This document shows, piece by piece, positions 24,944 through 34,224 of a stretch of DNA of 64,000 nt. The stretch is taken from contig NZ_NTLB01000001.1 in NCBI RefSeq assembly GCF_002514725.1, positions 1 through 64,000 of the forward strand. Direction: 5' to 3'. The notes under the pieces were generated by a model, which worked only from the letters and a program-made list of their open reading frames with translations, had not been told where the DNA came from and searched no databases. The number at the start of each line of letters is the position of its first letter. Position 1 is the first letter of the stretch. The stretch is from Mangrovitalea sediminis (GTDB lineage: Bacteria; Pseudomonadota; Gammaproteobacteria; Pseudomonadales; Oleiphilaceae). The translations under genes and the position numbers were made by a program.

Positions 24944-26941
24944 ATGTTCAGCAAAATCCTGATAGCCAACCGGGGTGAGATCGCTGTCCGCGTCATGCGC
25001 ACGGCCAGGGCCATGGGGTATCGCACTGTCGCCGTCTATAGCGAAGCCGACGCCGACGCACTCCATGTGCATGCCGCCGACGAAGCCGTCTGCATAGGAC
25101 CGGCGCCGGTCGGCGAATCCTACCTGCGCGGCGAGGCGATTCTCGACGCGGCCCGCCGCACCGGCGCCGATGCCCTCCATCCCGGCTACGGTTTCCTGTC
25201 GGAAAATGCGGGTTTCGCCAAGGCCTGCGAGGAGGCTGGCATTGTCTTTATCGGCCCGCCCACCGGCGCCATCGAACTCATGGGCAGCAAACGCCTGTCC
25301 AAGATCGCCATGCAGGAGGCCGGCGTGCCGACGGTCCCCGGCTATCAGGGCGAGGAACAAAGTGACGAGCGTTTGATCGAGGAAGCCGCGCGTATCGGCT
25401 ATCCCCTGATGATCAAAGCCTCAGCCGGAGGCGGTGGCCGCGGCATGCGTCTGGTGGCATCCCACGAGGCACTTCGTGACGAACTCAAACGTGCCCGTTC
25501 AGAAGCCCGCAATGCCTTTGGCAGCGACGAGCTGATTCTGGAGAGGGCCGTTATCGAGCCACGCCATATCGAAATCCAGGTCTTTGCCGACCAGCACGGA
25601 AACGCGGTCCATCTTGGCGAGCGCGACTGCTCCATCCAGCGGCGACACCAGAAGGTCGTCGAGGAAGCGCCATCGCCGTTCATGACGCCCGAGCTGCGCG
25701 AGCGCATGGGCGAAGCTGCCGTACGCGCCGCCCAGTCCTGCGGATACCGCGGCGCAGGTACCGTTGAATTCCTGGTCGATAGCAACAGGGATTTCTACTT
25801 TCTGGAAATGAATACCCGGCTGCAGGTGGAGCACCCCGTCACCGAGAGCATCACCGGCCAGGATCTGGTCGAGTGGCAGCTGCGCGTTGCGGCCGGTGAG
25901 CCGCTCCCGCTGAAACAGGATGAAATAGCGCTGGCAGGGCATGCAATCGAAGTCCGCCTCTATGCCGAAGACGCCACCCAACACTTCACGCCACAGACCG
26001 GTCCGGTTCTCGACTGGCGACCGGCGGCGGGCCAGGGTTTGCGCTACGACACCGGCATCCGTACCGGCGCAGTGGTCAGTCCCTTCTATGACCCCATGCT
26101 GGCCAAGGTGATTGCCACCGGCCGTACCCGGGAAGAGGCTCGCCGACGCCTGGCCATGGCATTGGAGGATTCGGTCCTGTTCGGCGTCACCACCAACCGC
26201 CATTTCCTGGCCCGTATCCTGCGCCACCCGGTCTTTATCGAAGGCGGTGCCACCACGGCTTTCCTGGACAGCCATTTCAGCGACGACGACAGCCTGCAGC
26301 CGGTGCCGCCCACCGACACCGCCCTCGCACTTGCCGCCGCGCTACAGGACCATCACGCCCACGGCAATCGCCCTCGGCACCCCGGCTGGAGCAACAGCCT
26401 TCCCAGCGCGAGTCCGTGTCGCCTGTCCTGGCAGGACAAGACCTATCCGCTGAAAGTGACGCCCTTCGCCAATCATTTCGACGTTGATCTCAACGGCCGG
26501 CAAGTGGCGCTGAAACTCCTGCACATGGATTCCGGCAGCTTGGCTTTCGAGGTCAATGGGGTTCGTCAGCGTTGCCAATATCACCGGGCTGGCGATCAAT
26601 TATATTTGCAGCTCGACGGTCGGGTCTGGACCTTACGCGACCAGTCCCATGCACCGGCTACAGCGACCGATGCGGCTGGGAGCGGGCGCGTCGTCGCCAG
26701 CATGGACGGCGCCATTATCGATGTCCCGGTGACGTTAGGCGACCGGGTCACTCGCGGTCAGACCCTGGTGGTATTGGAGGCCATGAAGATGGAGCATCCC
26801 CTGAAAGCGGATGCGGACGGTGTTGTCACCGCCCTGCCGGCCCAGGTGGGCATGCAGGTGAAATTGCGCCAGTTGCTGGCAGAAATTCAGGTCGAAGCGA
26901 TCGCCTCCCAGGACCCATCGCTCAAGGAGACTTCCACATGA
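24944..26941 (+). CDS. atuF: Geranyl-CoA carboxylase alpha subunit (biotin carboxylase/carrier)
   Basis: A 665-residue protein with biotin carboxylase domains (FSKILIANRGEIAVR at the start, ATP-binding SAGGGGRGMR near 155-165, EMNTRLQVEHPVTE near 290), a linking BT-like region (about 480-580) and a C-terminal biotinyl domain with EAMKMEHP, biotin on Lys615. It charges biotin with CO2 for AtuC. The start at 24944 is set by the family N-terminus; the frame is open further upstream, but only through REPIN sequence, so that extension is not real. Its last codons overlap atuG by ATGA. Confidence 0.93.
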   Translation: MFSKILIANRGEIAVRVMRTARAMGYRTVAVYSEADADALHVHAADEAVCIGPAPVGESYLRGEAILDAARRTGADALHPGYGFLSENAGFAKACEEAGIVFIGPPTGAIELMGSKRLSKIAMQEAGVPTVPGYQGEEQSDERLIEEAARIGYPLMIKASAGGGGRGMRLVASHEALRDELKRARSEARNAFGSDELILERAVIEPRHIEIQVFADQHGNAVHLGERDCSIQRRHQKVVEEAPSPFMTPELRERMGEAAVRAAQSCGYRGAGTVEFLVDSNRDFYFLEMNTRLQVEHPVTESITGQDLVEWQLRVAAGEPLPLKQDEIALAGHAIEVRLYAEDATQHFTPQTGPVLDWRPAAGQGLRYDTGIRTGAVVSPFYDPMLAKVIATGRTREEARRRLAMALEDSVLFGVTTNRHFLARILRHPVFIEGGATTAFLDSHFSDDDSLQPVPPTDTALALAAALQDHHAHGNRPRHPGWSNSLPSASPCRLSWQDKTYPLKVTPFANHFDVDLNGRQVALKLLHMDSGSLAFEVNGVRQRCQYHRAGDQLYLQLDGRVWTLRDQSHAPATATDAAGSGRVVASMDGAIIDVPVTLGDRVTRGQTLVVLEAMKMEHPLKADADGVVTALPAQVGMQVKLRQLLAEIQVEAIASQDPSLKETST

Positions 26942-27780
26942 GTATGGACACCTCAGAAAGAGACAACCGGGTCCTTTTCATCACCGGCGCCAGTCGCGGC
27001 ATTGGCCGGGCCATCGCGCTGGCGGCGGCGCAGCGCGGCATGAGGATCGTCATTGCGGCCAAGTCGGTGGATCCGCATCCAAAGCTGCCCGGCACCATTT
27101 TCAGCGTCGCCCGGGAAATAGAAGCCCTGGGCGGCGAAGCGCTTGCCCTGCAGCTCGATGTCCGGGATGACGTCATGGTTGCCGACGTCATGCAGCAGGC
27201 TGCCGGGCATTTCGGCGGCATCGATATCCTGATCAACAATGCCGGAGCCATCAAACTGCAGGGCGTCGAGAAGCTGCCGGTCAAGCGTTACGACCTGATG
27301 CAATCGGTCAATGCCCGCGCAGTTTTTGTCTGCGCACAGGCGGCATTACCCTGGCTCAAGCAGTCGGCCAATGCCCAGATTCTCAGCCTGGCGCCGCCGA
27401 TCAACCTGAACCCCAAATGGCTGGGCCCCTATGCGCCCTATACCTTGTCAAAATATGGCATGAGCCTGCTCAGCCTGGGCATGGCCGAAGAATTCCGCCG
27501 CTACGGTGTTGCCGTCAACACCCTCTGGCCGCAAACACTGATCGCTACCGCCGCGGTCGAGTTCGAGGCCGGCGGGCCCAACCTGCTGCCGCGCTCCCGC
27601 AAACCGGAGGTCATGGCGGACGCCGCCGTTGCCCTCATCAGCCGGCCGCGGATGCAAACCACCGGACAGTGCCTGATCGATGAGCAGGTCCTGCGGGAAG
27701 AAGGCCTCCAGGATCTCTCCCATTACCGTTACGAACCGGGCGATACGCCCCTGATGAACGACCTGTTCCTGGACGAATAA
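26938..27780 (+). CDS. atuG: Short-chain dehydrogenase AtuG
   Basis: A 280-residue SDR with cofactor motif FITGASRGIGR (about 14-24), INNAGA near 100 and active-site YTLSK (about 164-168). Unlike AtuB it has the classical Tyr-x-x-x-Lys. The long C-terminal part (LIDEQVLREEG) resembles the HSDL2-like branch of SDRs. In the atu cluster AtuG is thought to take part in oxidation or 3-hydroxyacyl-CoA steps; its exact role is not fixed. It starts inside the atuF stop codon (ATGA) behind AAGGAGACTTCC, a sign of translational coupling. An ATG two codons downstream is an alternative. Confidence 0.88.
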   Translation: MSMDTSERDNRVLFITGASRGIGRAIALAAAQRGMRIVIAAKSVDPHPKLPGTIFSVAREIEALGGEALALQLDVRDDVMVADVMQQAAGHFGGIDILINNAGAIKLQGVEKLPVKRYDLMQSVNARAVFVCAQAALPWLKQSANAQILSLAPPINLNPKWLGPYAPYTLSKYGMSLLSLGMAEEFRRYGVAVNTLWPQTLIATAAVEFEAGGPNLLPRSRKPEVMADAAVALISRPRMQTTGQCLIDEQVLREEGLQDLSHYRYEPGDTPLMNDLFLDE

Positions 27781-27832
27781 CGACAAACACGATGCCCCGG
27801 ACGCATCGACAGCAAATCCACGGATGCACCCT

Positions 27833-29659
27833 ATGACAGATACGATTTCGACCCGAGATATCCTTCGCCAGTTGCCTGAAGTCTTCAGACGGGCGCCGGC
27901 GGTGGCCCGCGGTTATTACTATTACGCGATCAAGAACGACCGCAAGATCCTGTCACTGGGCACGCTGATCGAGCGCAATGCAGAACGCTACGGCGACCGT
28001 CCGGCCATTCTCTATGATGACCGCCGCATCACCTATGGGGAACTGAATGCCTGGGCCAACCGGATAGCGCACTTCTTCCGCACTCAGGGGCTGCAGAAAG
28101 GCGACCGCATCGCCATCCTGCTGGAGAATCGCCCGGAACTGCTGGCCGTATTGATCGGAGCCGCCAAGCTCGGTGTGGCCTGCGCCATGCTGAACACCTC
28201 ACAGCGGGGTAAGGTTCTGGAGCACAGCATCAACCTGATCGAACCGCACATGATGGTGGTGGGTCAGGAGTTGCTGGACGCCTTTGACGGTGTCCGCAAC
28301 CACGTAACGTTCGGCCACGCCAGCCCTCTGCTCTACCTGGCGGATACCGATACCCTGCAGGAGCCCGGTGAGGCACCCAAAGACTATGTGAACCTGGCAA
28401 CGGCGATCAGCCAGTACAGCGACCAGAACCCCACGCTCACCGATCCGCCGCGCCTCGGTGAGACCGCTGTGTACCTCTTCACGTCCGGCACCACGGGGCT
28501 ACCCAAGGCCGCACCCGGCAGTCATCGAAAATTCATCAAGGCCTATGGCGGCTTCGGCCTGATGTCGCTGGCCATGACGCCGGAAGACGTGATCTATGTG
28601 ACGCTGCCCTTCTATCACGGCACGGCACTGCTGGTGTGTTGGGGGTCCGCCCTGGCCGGCGCATCCGCACTGGCCATGCGGCGCAAGTTCAGCGCCAGCG
28701 CCTTCTGGGACGACATCCGCAAATATCAGGCGACCTGTTTCGGTTATGTCGGCGAGCTCTGCCGCTACCTGCTCAGCCAGCCGGACAGCCCGAACGACCG
28801 GAATCACACGCTGCGCAAGATGATCGGCAACGGCCTGCGCCCTTCCATCTGGAAAGCCTTCAAGGATCGTTTCGGCATCGAACAGGTCGCCGAGCTTTAT
28901 GCCTCCAGCGAAGGCAATATCGGTTTCAGCAACTTTCTCAACCTGGACAACACGGTTGGCTTTTCCACGGCGCCCTACGCCCTGGTGAAGTTCCATGAAG
29001 GCACGCGCGACCCGGTCCGCAACAGCAAGGGCCATATGGAAAAAGTGAAGTGCGGGGAGCCCGGCCTGCTGTTGGGGGAAATCACCCGTAAGTGGTCGTT
29101 TGAGGGTTATACCCAGAAGGACGCTACTGAGAAGTCCATTCTTCGCGATGTGTTCCGCAAGGGCGATGCCTGGTTCAACACCGGCGATGTCCTGCGAGAA
29201 ATCGGTTTTCGCCATTTGCAGTTCGTTGACCGTATGGGCGATACGTACCGCTGGAAAGGTGAGAACGTCTCCACCACCGAAGTGGAGAACATCATCGATG
29301 GCAGCGGTGAGACCGAAGAAGCCATCGTCTACGGCGTCGAGGTGCCGAACACCAACGGCCGGGCCGGCATGGCCACCGTGGTGCCACTCGATGCCCACCG
29401 GGACATCGACATGCAGCGGTTATTCACCTATCTGGAGGAGAACCTGCCACCCTACGCGATACCACTGTTTATCCGGGTGACGGATGCCATTGAAAAGACC
29501 GGGACCTTTAAATACAAGAAAGCGGACCTGAAAGAACAGGCCTACCGCCTGAATAAAAGTGATGACAAGGTGTATGCGCGTCTACCGGGTACAAGGGGCT
29601 ACACGCTGCTCGACGCGTCCATGGTCGAGCAGATTGATAACGGGGATTTTCGGTTTTGA
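27833..29659 (+). CDS. atuH: Very-long-chain-type acyl-CoA synthetase AtuH
   Basis: A 608-residue AMP-forming acyl-CoA synthetase of the FATP/VLACS type. The ATP-binding loop YLFTSGTTGLPKA (about residues 215-227), the adenylate motif and FNTGDV (about 445), and the DRMGDTYRWKGENVSTTEVE segment are intact. It probably makes citronellyl-CoA from citronellate, feeding AtuD. It is the eighth gene of the cluster, as in P. aeruginosa. An ATG at 27824 is possible; neither start has a strong Shine-Dalgarno sequence. The C-terminal KKADLKEQAYRL fits the family end, so the protein is complete. Confidence 0.88.
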   Translation: MTDTISTRDILRQLPEVFRRAPAVARGYYYYAIKNDRKILSLGTLIERNAERYGDRPAILYDDRRITYGELNAWANRIAHFFRTQGLQKGDRIAILLENRPELLAVLIGAAKLGVACAMLNTSQRGKVLEHSINLIEPHMMVVGQELLDAFDGVRNHVTFGHASPLLYLADTDTLQEPGEAPKDYVNLATAISQYSDQNPTLTDPPRLGETAVYLFTSGTTGLPKAAPGSHRKFIKAYGGFGLMSLAMTPEDVIYVTLPFYHGTALLVCWGSALAGASALAMRRKFSASAFWDDIRKYQATCFGYVGELCRYLLSQPDSPNDRNHTLRKMIGNGLRPSIWKAFKDRFGIEQVAELYASSEGNIGFSNFLNLDNTVGFSTAPYALVKFHEGTRDPVRNSKGHMEKVKCGEPGLLLGEITRKWSFEGYTQKDATEKSILRDVFRKGDAWFNTGDVLREIGFRHLQFVDRMGDTYRWKGENVSTTEVENIIDGSGETEEAIVYGVEVPNTNGRAGMATVVPLDAHRDIDMQRLFTYLEENLPPYAIPLFIRVTDAIEKTGTFKYKKADLKEQAYRLNKSDDKVYARLPGTRGYTLLDASMVEQIDNGDFRF

Positions 29660-29696
29660 TGATGGGGTATGGGGGGATTTTTTGGGGATTCGCTTC

Positions 29697-29714
29697 CCCC
29701 TCTCCCCAGAGGGG
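29697..29714. terminator. Candidate hairpin between convergent atuH and quinone oxidoreductase genes
   Basis: Perfect 7-bp arms CCCCTCT and AGAGGGG enclose a CCCC loop, 38 bp after the atuH stop and 15 bp after the convergent gene's stop. A run of six T occurs upstream at 29678-29683, which on the opposite strand does not form a classic U-tract. A shared end for both transcripts is plausible. Confidence 0.35.
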
Positions 29715-29728
29715 CCTACCGCTGCACC

Positions 29729-30706
29729 TCAGCCCCCGACACGCAACACGATCTTCCCTTTAGCCTTCCGTCCCGTCAGCGCATTCAGCGCCTCCGCATA
29801 CTGTTCGAACGCAAAGACCTGACTCACACGCGGATGGATCTTCTTCTCCGCATACAGCTGCAACAATTCCATCATATTCTGCACACTGGCCTTGGGATCC
29901 TTCATGGTGAAGCTGCCCCAGAATACGCCGACCACGCTACACCCCTTCAGTAACGGCAGGTTGGCGGGAATCTTCGGGATATCGCCGGCCGCGAAACCGA
30001 TAATCAGGTGACGCCCTTCCCAGGCCATGCAACGCAGCGCCTGTTCGGTGAAGTCACCACCGACCGGGTCGTAAATCACATCCACGCCATTTTTGGCGAG
30101 TTTCTTGACGGCATCCTTGAGCGGCTCTTCGGTGTAGTTGATGAGCTCGTCAGCACCGGCTTCGCGGGCAACTTCCAGTTTCTCCGCAGAACTGGCCGCC
30201 GCAATCACATGAGCCCCCATGGCCTTGCCCAATTCAACCGCAGAGAGTCCAACGCCGCCACTGGCGCCCAACACCAGCAGCTTTTCTCCCGGCTGCAGGT
30301 TCGCACGCTGCTTGAGCGCGTGATAGGAGGTGCCGTACACCATCGTGAAGGCCGCCGCCTCTTCATCGCTCATGGCATCGGGTACCGGCAGAAGGTTGGC
30401 CTCCGCTACCACGACTTCTTCGGCAAAGGCGCCATAGCCGGTCAGACCCATCACCCGGTCGCCCGGCTTGTAACGGGTCACTTTTTCACCCACGTCCACG
30501 ACTACACCAGCCATTTCGCCACCCGGCGAAAACGGCATGGGGGGTTTAATTTGATACTTGCCTTCGATAATGAGGGTGTCAGGAAAATTCAGGCCGGCCG
30601 CCTTCACGCGGATCTTTACACCGCTACCCTTGGCAACCGGTGAGGGCAACTCTTCGATCACCAGCCTCTCCGCCGGCCCGTATTCCTTGCACAGAATGGC
30701 TCGCAT
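29729..30706 (-). CDS. NAD(P)H:quinone oxidoreductase-like MDR family protein
   Basis: A 325-residue zinc-independent medium-chain reductase. It has the GroES-like N-domain (VKAAGLNFPDTLI; FSPGGEMAGVVVDVG) and a Rossmann domain with LVLGASGGVGLSAVELGKAMGA (about 140-160). The catalytic zinc ligands of alcohol dehydrogenases are missing, and so is the structural-zinc cysteine lobe, which places it with quinone or crotonyl-CoA-type reductases. The ATG at 30706 is preceded by AGGGG; a GTG lies one codon upstream. It is convergent with atuH and not clearly part of that pathway, although such reductases often neighbour acyl-CoA gene clusters. Confidence 0.88.
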   Translation of the reverse strand: MRAILCKEYGPAERLVIEELPSPVAKGSGVKIRVKAAGLNFPDTLIIEGKYQIKPPMPFSPGGEMAGVVVDVGEKVTRYKPGDRVMGLTGYGAFAEEVVVAEANLLPVPDAMSDEEAAAFTMVYGTSYHALKQRANLQPGEKLLVLGASGGVGLSAVELGKAMGAHVIAAASSAEKLEVAREAGADELINYTEEPLKDAVKKLAKNGVDVIYDPVGGDFTEQALRCMAWEGRHLIIGFAAGDIPKIPANLPLLKGCSVVGVFWGSFTMKDPKASVQNMMELLQLYAEKKIHPRVSQVFAFEQYAEALNALTGRKAKGKIVLRVGG

Positions 30707-30834
30707 CACTCAATCCCCTTTTGCCGTCAATGGACAGTCCGCAAAAGAGAGACGCTAACCAGCGCCAGGCAATAACGCAAATGAATCCTGCTAATTACAT
30801 CCCATTAGCAGGATGAATGGAGACGGCATCACAC

Positions 30835-31674
30835 TCAGCCCTTGCCGTGCTTGAGGGGAGCTCCGAACGCACCGGCAATGTCGCGCGCCCGCTCAAGGAT
30901 CTGCCCCCGATAGCGGTCTACATAATCCATGGCGAGCGCCTGTTTCGGCAAGGTTGAAGGTGCCTGATGCTCCAGCCAATGCAGCAGCACGGATGCGTCG
31001 TTCACCTGCCCCAGCGCTTCAGTAAACTCAACCAACTGTTGATGGAGCTGCCTGTCAGTATCGTTCCAACTGGCACGCACGACACGCAGGGCGTGCATCC
31101 AGTCCTTCGCCTGCTTCCGGACCTCGTGCAGACTGGCCCAGTCATCAGAACTCTGTGCCTCGGCCCAGTGCTTGAGGGTGTTATCAGCAAATCGCGCCAA
31201 ACGGCGCTGGTAGAGTGAGCCGGCCTGGTCTACCGCCCACGCCGCCATCAATTGATCCTGTAACAGGCTGATCTGCACGGCCAGACTGTCCAGCTCACCG
31301 ATCTCCCGCGCCACCGCGCTATGCTGATCCTCAAGCGCATCGGCAATGGTTTTGGCCACCCCCGCATCCACCTTATGCTCCCGGCAGACATCGGACCAGG
31401 TCTGGTAGATCACCTGGATATCCCGCGAAGCGGACAGCTTACGCCCAACGTCGCGACACAGCATAGATGCCGCCGACGCTACCCCACCCATTTCAGGCTT
31501 AACGATGCGCAAAACGGTCCGTGCCTGCTTCAGGGCCCGCCGGCTGGCATGTACACCGCGTACAGGGTCGTAATGAGCCCGCACCAGCCCCAGAATCGCC
31601 CGGTCGAGCTGCCTGCATAGGTATTTTCGAAGCTGGCGTTCACTTTTATCAGCCATGGCCTGCGTTCTCGACAT
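30835..31674 (-). CDS. CHAD-domain protein
   Basis: A 279-residue helical protein spanning one CHAD domain. Conserved basic and histidine positions are visible: VRGVHASRRALKQART (about 38-53) and the second-repeat LHEVRKQAKDWMHALR (about 178-193). CHAD domains bind inorganic polyphosphate granules through this positively charged pore; that role is established for the family, not shown for this protein. No CYTH domain, polyphosphate kinase or exopolyphosphatase gene is adjacent. An ATG at 31656 is an alternative start. It is a single gene. Confidence 0.87.
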   Translation of the reverse strand: MSRTQAMADKSERQLRKYLCRQLDRAILGLVRAHYDPVRGVHASRRALKQARTVLRIVKPEMGGVASAASMLCRDVGRKLSASRDIQVIYQTWSDVCREHKVDAGVAKTIADALEDQHSAVAREIGELDSLAVQISLLQDQLMAAWAVDQAGSLYQRRLARFADNTLKHWAEAQSSDDWASLHEVRKQAKDWMHALRVVRASWNDTDRQLHQQLVEFTEALGQVNDASVLLHWLEHQAPSTLPKQALAMDYVDRYRGQILERARDIAGAFGAPLKHGKG

Positions 31675-31982
31675 TCACCGTACTGCCTATAATCCATCCC
31701 GGTTTCTATCATCGTTAACACCCATCCAGGTGCCGAATCATTGTCATGAAACGCTCAAGACGAAACCTTGATCTGGATTAGAGATTCAACCATTAACCCT
31801 GTTTTTATTAGGGTTTAATAGGCCAGCCGGCAGCGACCGCCACTCAATAGCAGGGAAGAGCGATTCATCGGCGGGAAACAGGTGAAATTTCGATCAAAAC
31901 CCGGTATGCTCGCGCCCCGTTTTGGGTCAAAGGCTAACGCCTCTCCGACGACCTCGTATCCTCAGGCTCTCGCAGGTTGATC
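31675..31982. other. Divergent intergenic region (CHAD gene / TRIC gene)
   Basis: This 308-bp gap carries the promoters of the leftward CHAD gene and the rightward TRIC-type channel gene. A short hairpin (AACCCT 31795-31800 and AGGGTT 31810-31815 around an AT-rich loop) is the only structure seen. The centre is AT-rich. No further gene is supported. Confidence 0.45.
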
Positions 31983-32603
31983 ATGCCTCATACACTCTAT
32001 CTCTTGCAGATCATCGGCACCGTCGCTTTCGCCCTTTCCGGCATGATCGCCGCAAAATCCAAGGACATGGATCCTGTAGGGGTTTACACGATTGCCTTCA
32101 TTACGGCACTCGGCGGCGGTACACTGCGCGACCTGATCCTGAACAACCATCCGCTGTACTGGATCCAGCATCAGGAAATGCCCATCCTGATTCTGGTGAT
32201 GGCGGTGGCGTTCAGCTACATCAAACCGCTTTCCTCGCGGATACGCGAATCCACCATTGTGGTCCCGGATGCCATCGGGCTGGGCATTTTCACGATTCTC
32301 GGCGCCCAGTTGGCGCTGGATATGGGGAACTCGCTGTTCATTGCCTCGTTGCTCGGGGTGATTACCGGCACCTTCGGCGGTGCACTGCGCGATACCCTGT
32401 GCAACGAAGTCCCGTTTATTTTCCGCAAGGACCAGGTCTACGCCTCAGTGGCGTTTGCCGGCTGCTGGTTCTATTTCCTCTGTGACCGCTTGCTGCCCAG
32501 CCATAATGCAGCCGTGATTCTGGGCTTGCTGTTTATTGCCGGTTTCCGTCTGCTGGCCGTCCGCTTCGACATCCGGCTGCAACGCCAGGCATCCACCTAC
32601 TGA
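31983..32603 (+). CDS. TRIC-type cation channel (UPF0126/YadS family)
   Basis: A 206-residue inner-membrane protein with about seven hydrophobic helices arranged as two homologous halves. Each half carries a glycine-rich motif: ALGGGTLRDLIL (about 46-57) and GTFGGALRDTLCNEVPFIF (about 124-142). Prokaryotic TRIC homologues form trimeric K+/Na+-permeable channels; some members have been linked to glycine transport. The physiological substrate here is unknown. The ATG at 31983 is chosen over a TTG two codons upstream. It precedes apt by 128 bp, probably a separate unit. Confidence 0.9.
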   Translation: MPHTLYLLQIIGTVAFALSGMIAAKSKDMDPVGVYTIAFITALGGGTLRDLILNNHPLYWIQHQEMPILILVMAVAFSYIKPLSSRIRESTIVVPDAIGLGIFTILGAQLALDMGNSLFIASLLGVITGTFGGALRDTLCNEVPFIFRKDQVYASVAFAGCWFYFLCDRLLPSHNAAVILGLLFIAGFRLLAVRFDIRLQRQASTY

Positions 32604-32731
32604 ACGACTCCCCCCGGCGAAACCGGGCAACACCGGTTTCGCCTGATATCATGACAGAGACATCGACACATCACGCTGTGCCCCGCCGACAGAGCGCACA
32701 ACGTGCACGACAAGAGATCAGGTAGAAGACC

Positions 32732-33274
32732 GTGGACTATTTCTCCGAGACGATCAAACAAGCGATTCGCACCGTTCCCGACTGGCCCAAGAAAGGCGTC
32801 ATGTTCCGTGACATCACAACGGTGCTGCAGAACCGGACAACCTTCCGCAAACTGATCGATGCCTTCGTACATCGCTACCACGGTGCCGATATCGACGCGA
32901 TTGCCGCCGTTGACGCACGGGGTTTCATTATCGGATCGGCACTGGCCTATGAGCTGAATGCCAGCTTCGTACCGGTGCGCAAAAAGGGCAAGCTCCCCTT
33001 CGACACCCTGGTCGAGGACTATGAGCTCGAATACGGCACAGCCTCCGTGGAGCTTCACAAAGACGCCTTCAAATCCGGTGACCGCGTCATTCTGGTGGAC
33101 GACCTCATTGCCACCGGTGGCACCATGCTCGCGGCCGCCCGCCTGATTCGGCGGATCGGCGCCGAGATCGTCGAGGTGGCCGCCATGATAGATCTGCCGG
33201 ACCTTGGCGGCTCCAAACGCCTACGCGAGGAAGGACTGCAGGTCTACACGGTTTGCGCTTTCGAAGGCGAATGA
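32732..33274 (+). CDS. apt: Adenine phosphoribosyltransferase
   Basis: A 180-residue cytosolic purine-salvage enzyme converting adenine and PRPP to AMP. The PRPP-binding motif is [13 protein letters not shown] (about residues 117-129), the adenine-side motif [15 protein letters not shown] lies near 58-72, and the N-terminus ([28 protein letters not shown]) is typical. Translation starts at GTG behind AGGTAGAAG. Length equals the E. coli enzyme. It stands alone, with a GC-rich hairpin downstream. Confidence 0.95.
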   Translation: MDYFSETIKQAIRTVPDWPKKGVMFRDITTVLQNRTTFRKLIDAFVHRYHGADIDAIAAVDARGFIIGSALAYELNASFVPVRKKGKLPFDTLVEDYELEYGTASVELHKDAFKSGDRVILVDDLIATGGTMLAAARLIRRIGAEIVEVAAMIDLPDLGGSKRLREEGLQVYTVCAFEGE

Positions 33275-33399
33275 GCCGGCATGAGCGGCCAGCCTTGCAG
33301 GAAGGGTTGGCCCGGTGCGATACGGACTTTAGTCGAGTTGCGCCCCACGTTCGGCAGCTTCTACACTCAAAAATCGAGCGGCCGGCATCCGTAGTCAAT

Positions 33400-33421
33400 C
33401 CCGGCGGCCTTGGCTGCCGGG
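33400..33421 (+). terminator. Candidate GC-rich hairpin downstream of apt
   Basis: CCCGGCGGCC (33400-33409) pairs with GGCTGCCGGG (33412-33421) over ten positions with one G-T wobble. It lies 126 bp past the apt stop and 59 bp before the next start codon. No T-run follows. Confidence 0.35.
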
Positions 33422-33479
33422 GTTCATCGCCCCGTATACCCGCTCTCGCATATCGTCATCGACGCAGGATGGAGTTTCC

Positions 33480-34148
33480 ATGAGCCCGTACTCCCATCAT
33501 TTTACCGACGGCACCGCCTTTCCCTTCCCGCTGGGCAAGATCGTCTGCGTCGGTCGCAACTACGCGGAACACGCCCGCGAACTGAACAATCCCGTGCCAA
33601 CCACCCCGATCCTGTTCATCAAACCCGCCACGGCAGCGGTGCCGATGGAACAGTCCATCGAGTTGCCCGCCGGTGCCGGGAATGTCCATTACGAGACAGA
33701 ACTGAGCATTCTGATCGGCGCGCGACTCAGTCATGCCAGGGCAGAAGACGTTATGCCGGCGATTGCCGGATACGGACTGGCCCTTGACCTGACCCTGCGC
33801 GACCTGCAGTCGCAACTCAAGGAAAAAGGCCATCCCTGGGAAATCGCCAAGTCCTTCGACGGCGCCTGCCCACTATCCCCCTTCCTTCGCGCCGAAGCCC
33901 TGCCGATGGCGGACGACTGGCAGTTCAGCCTGCGGGTCGACGGGGAACTGCGTCAGGAAGGCCATACCCAGGAAATGCTGACGCCGATCATTCCCTTGAT
34001 CGTGTATATGAGTCAGCATTTCACTCTGCAGCCGGGTGACGTTATCCTGACCGGAACACCGAAAGGTGTTGGAAAGCTCGAACAGGGCCAGCAGTTGGAG
34101 CTGGAACTGGAAGATCGCCTGCACATTGCCACTCGCGTGGCAAGCTGA
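33480..34148 (+). CDS. Fumarylacetoacetate hydrolase-family protein
   Basis: A 222-residue protein covering one FAH domain. The metal-binding acidic residues sit in VHYETELSILIG (about 60-71) and the following ALDLTLRDLQ (about 100-109); TGTPKGVG (about 195-202) is the conserved C-terminal motif. Members hydrolyse C-C bonds in oxo-acids or act as oxaloacetate decarboxylase/tautomerase (FAHD1, YcgM-like); the latter type fits best by size, but the substrate cannot be told. GGAG is placed 5 bp before the ATG. It is followed 76 bp later by the ABC1 kinase gene in the same direction. Confidence 0.9.
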   Translation: MSPYSHHFTDGTAFPFPLGKIVCVGRNYAEHARELNNPVPTTPILFIKPATAAVPMEQSIELPAGAGNVHYETELSILIGARLSHARAEDVMPAIAGYGLALDLTLRDLQSQLKEKGHPWEIAKSFDGACPLSPFLRAEALPMADDWQFSLRVDGELRQEGHTQEMLTPIIPLIVYMSQHFTLQPGDVILTGTPKGVGKLEQGQQLELELEDRLHIATRVAS

Positions 34149-34224
34149 GGCCCGGCCGCACTCGCTGCAGGGGCTCCGGCGGTTGCGGACGCCCCACTCG
34201 TCTCTGTCTGGCGTAGAACGCAGT

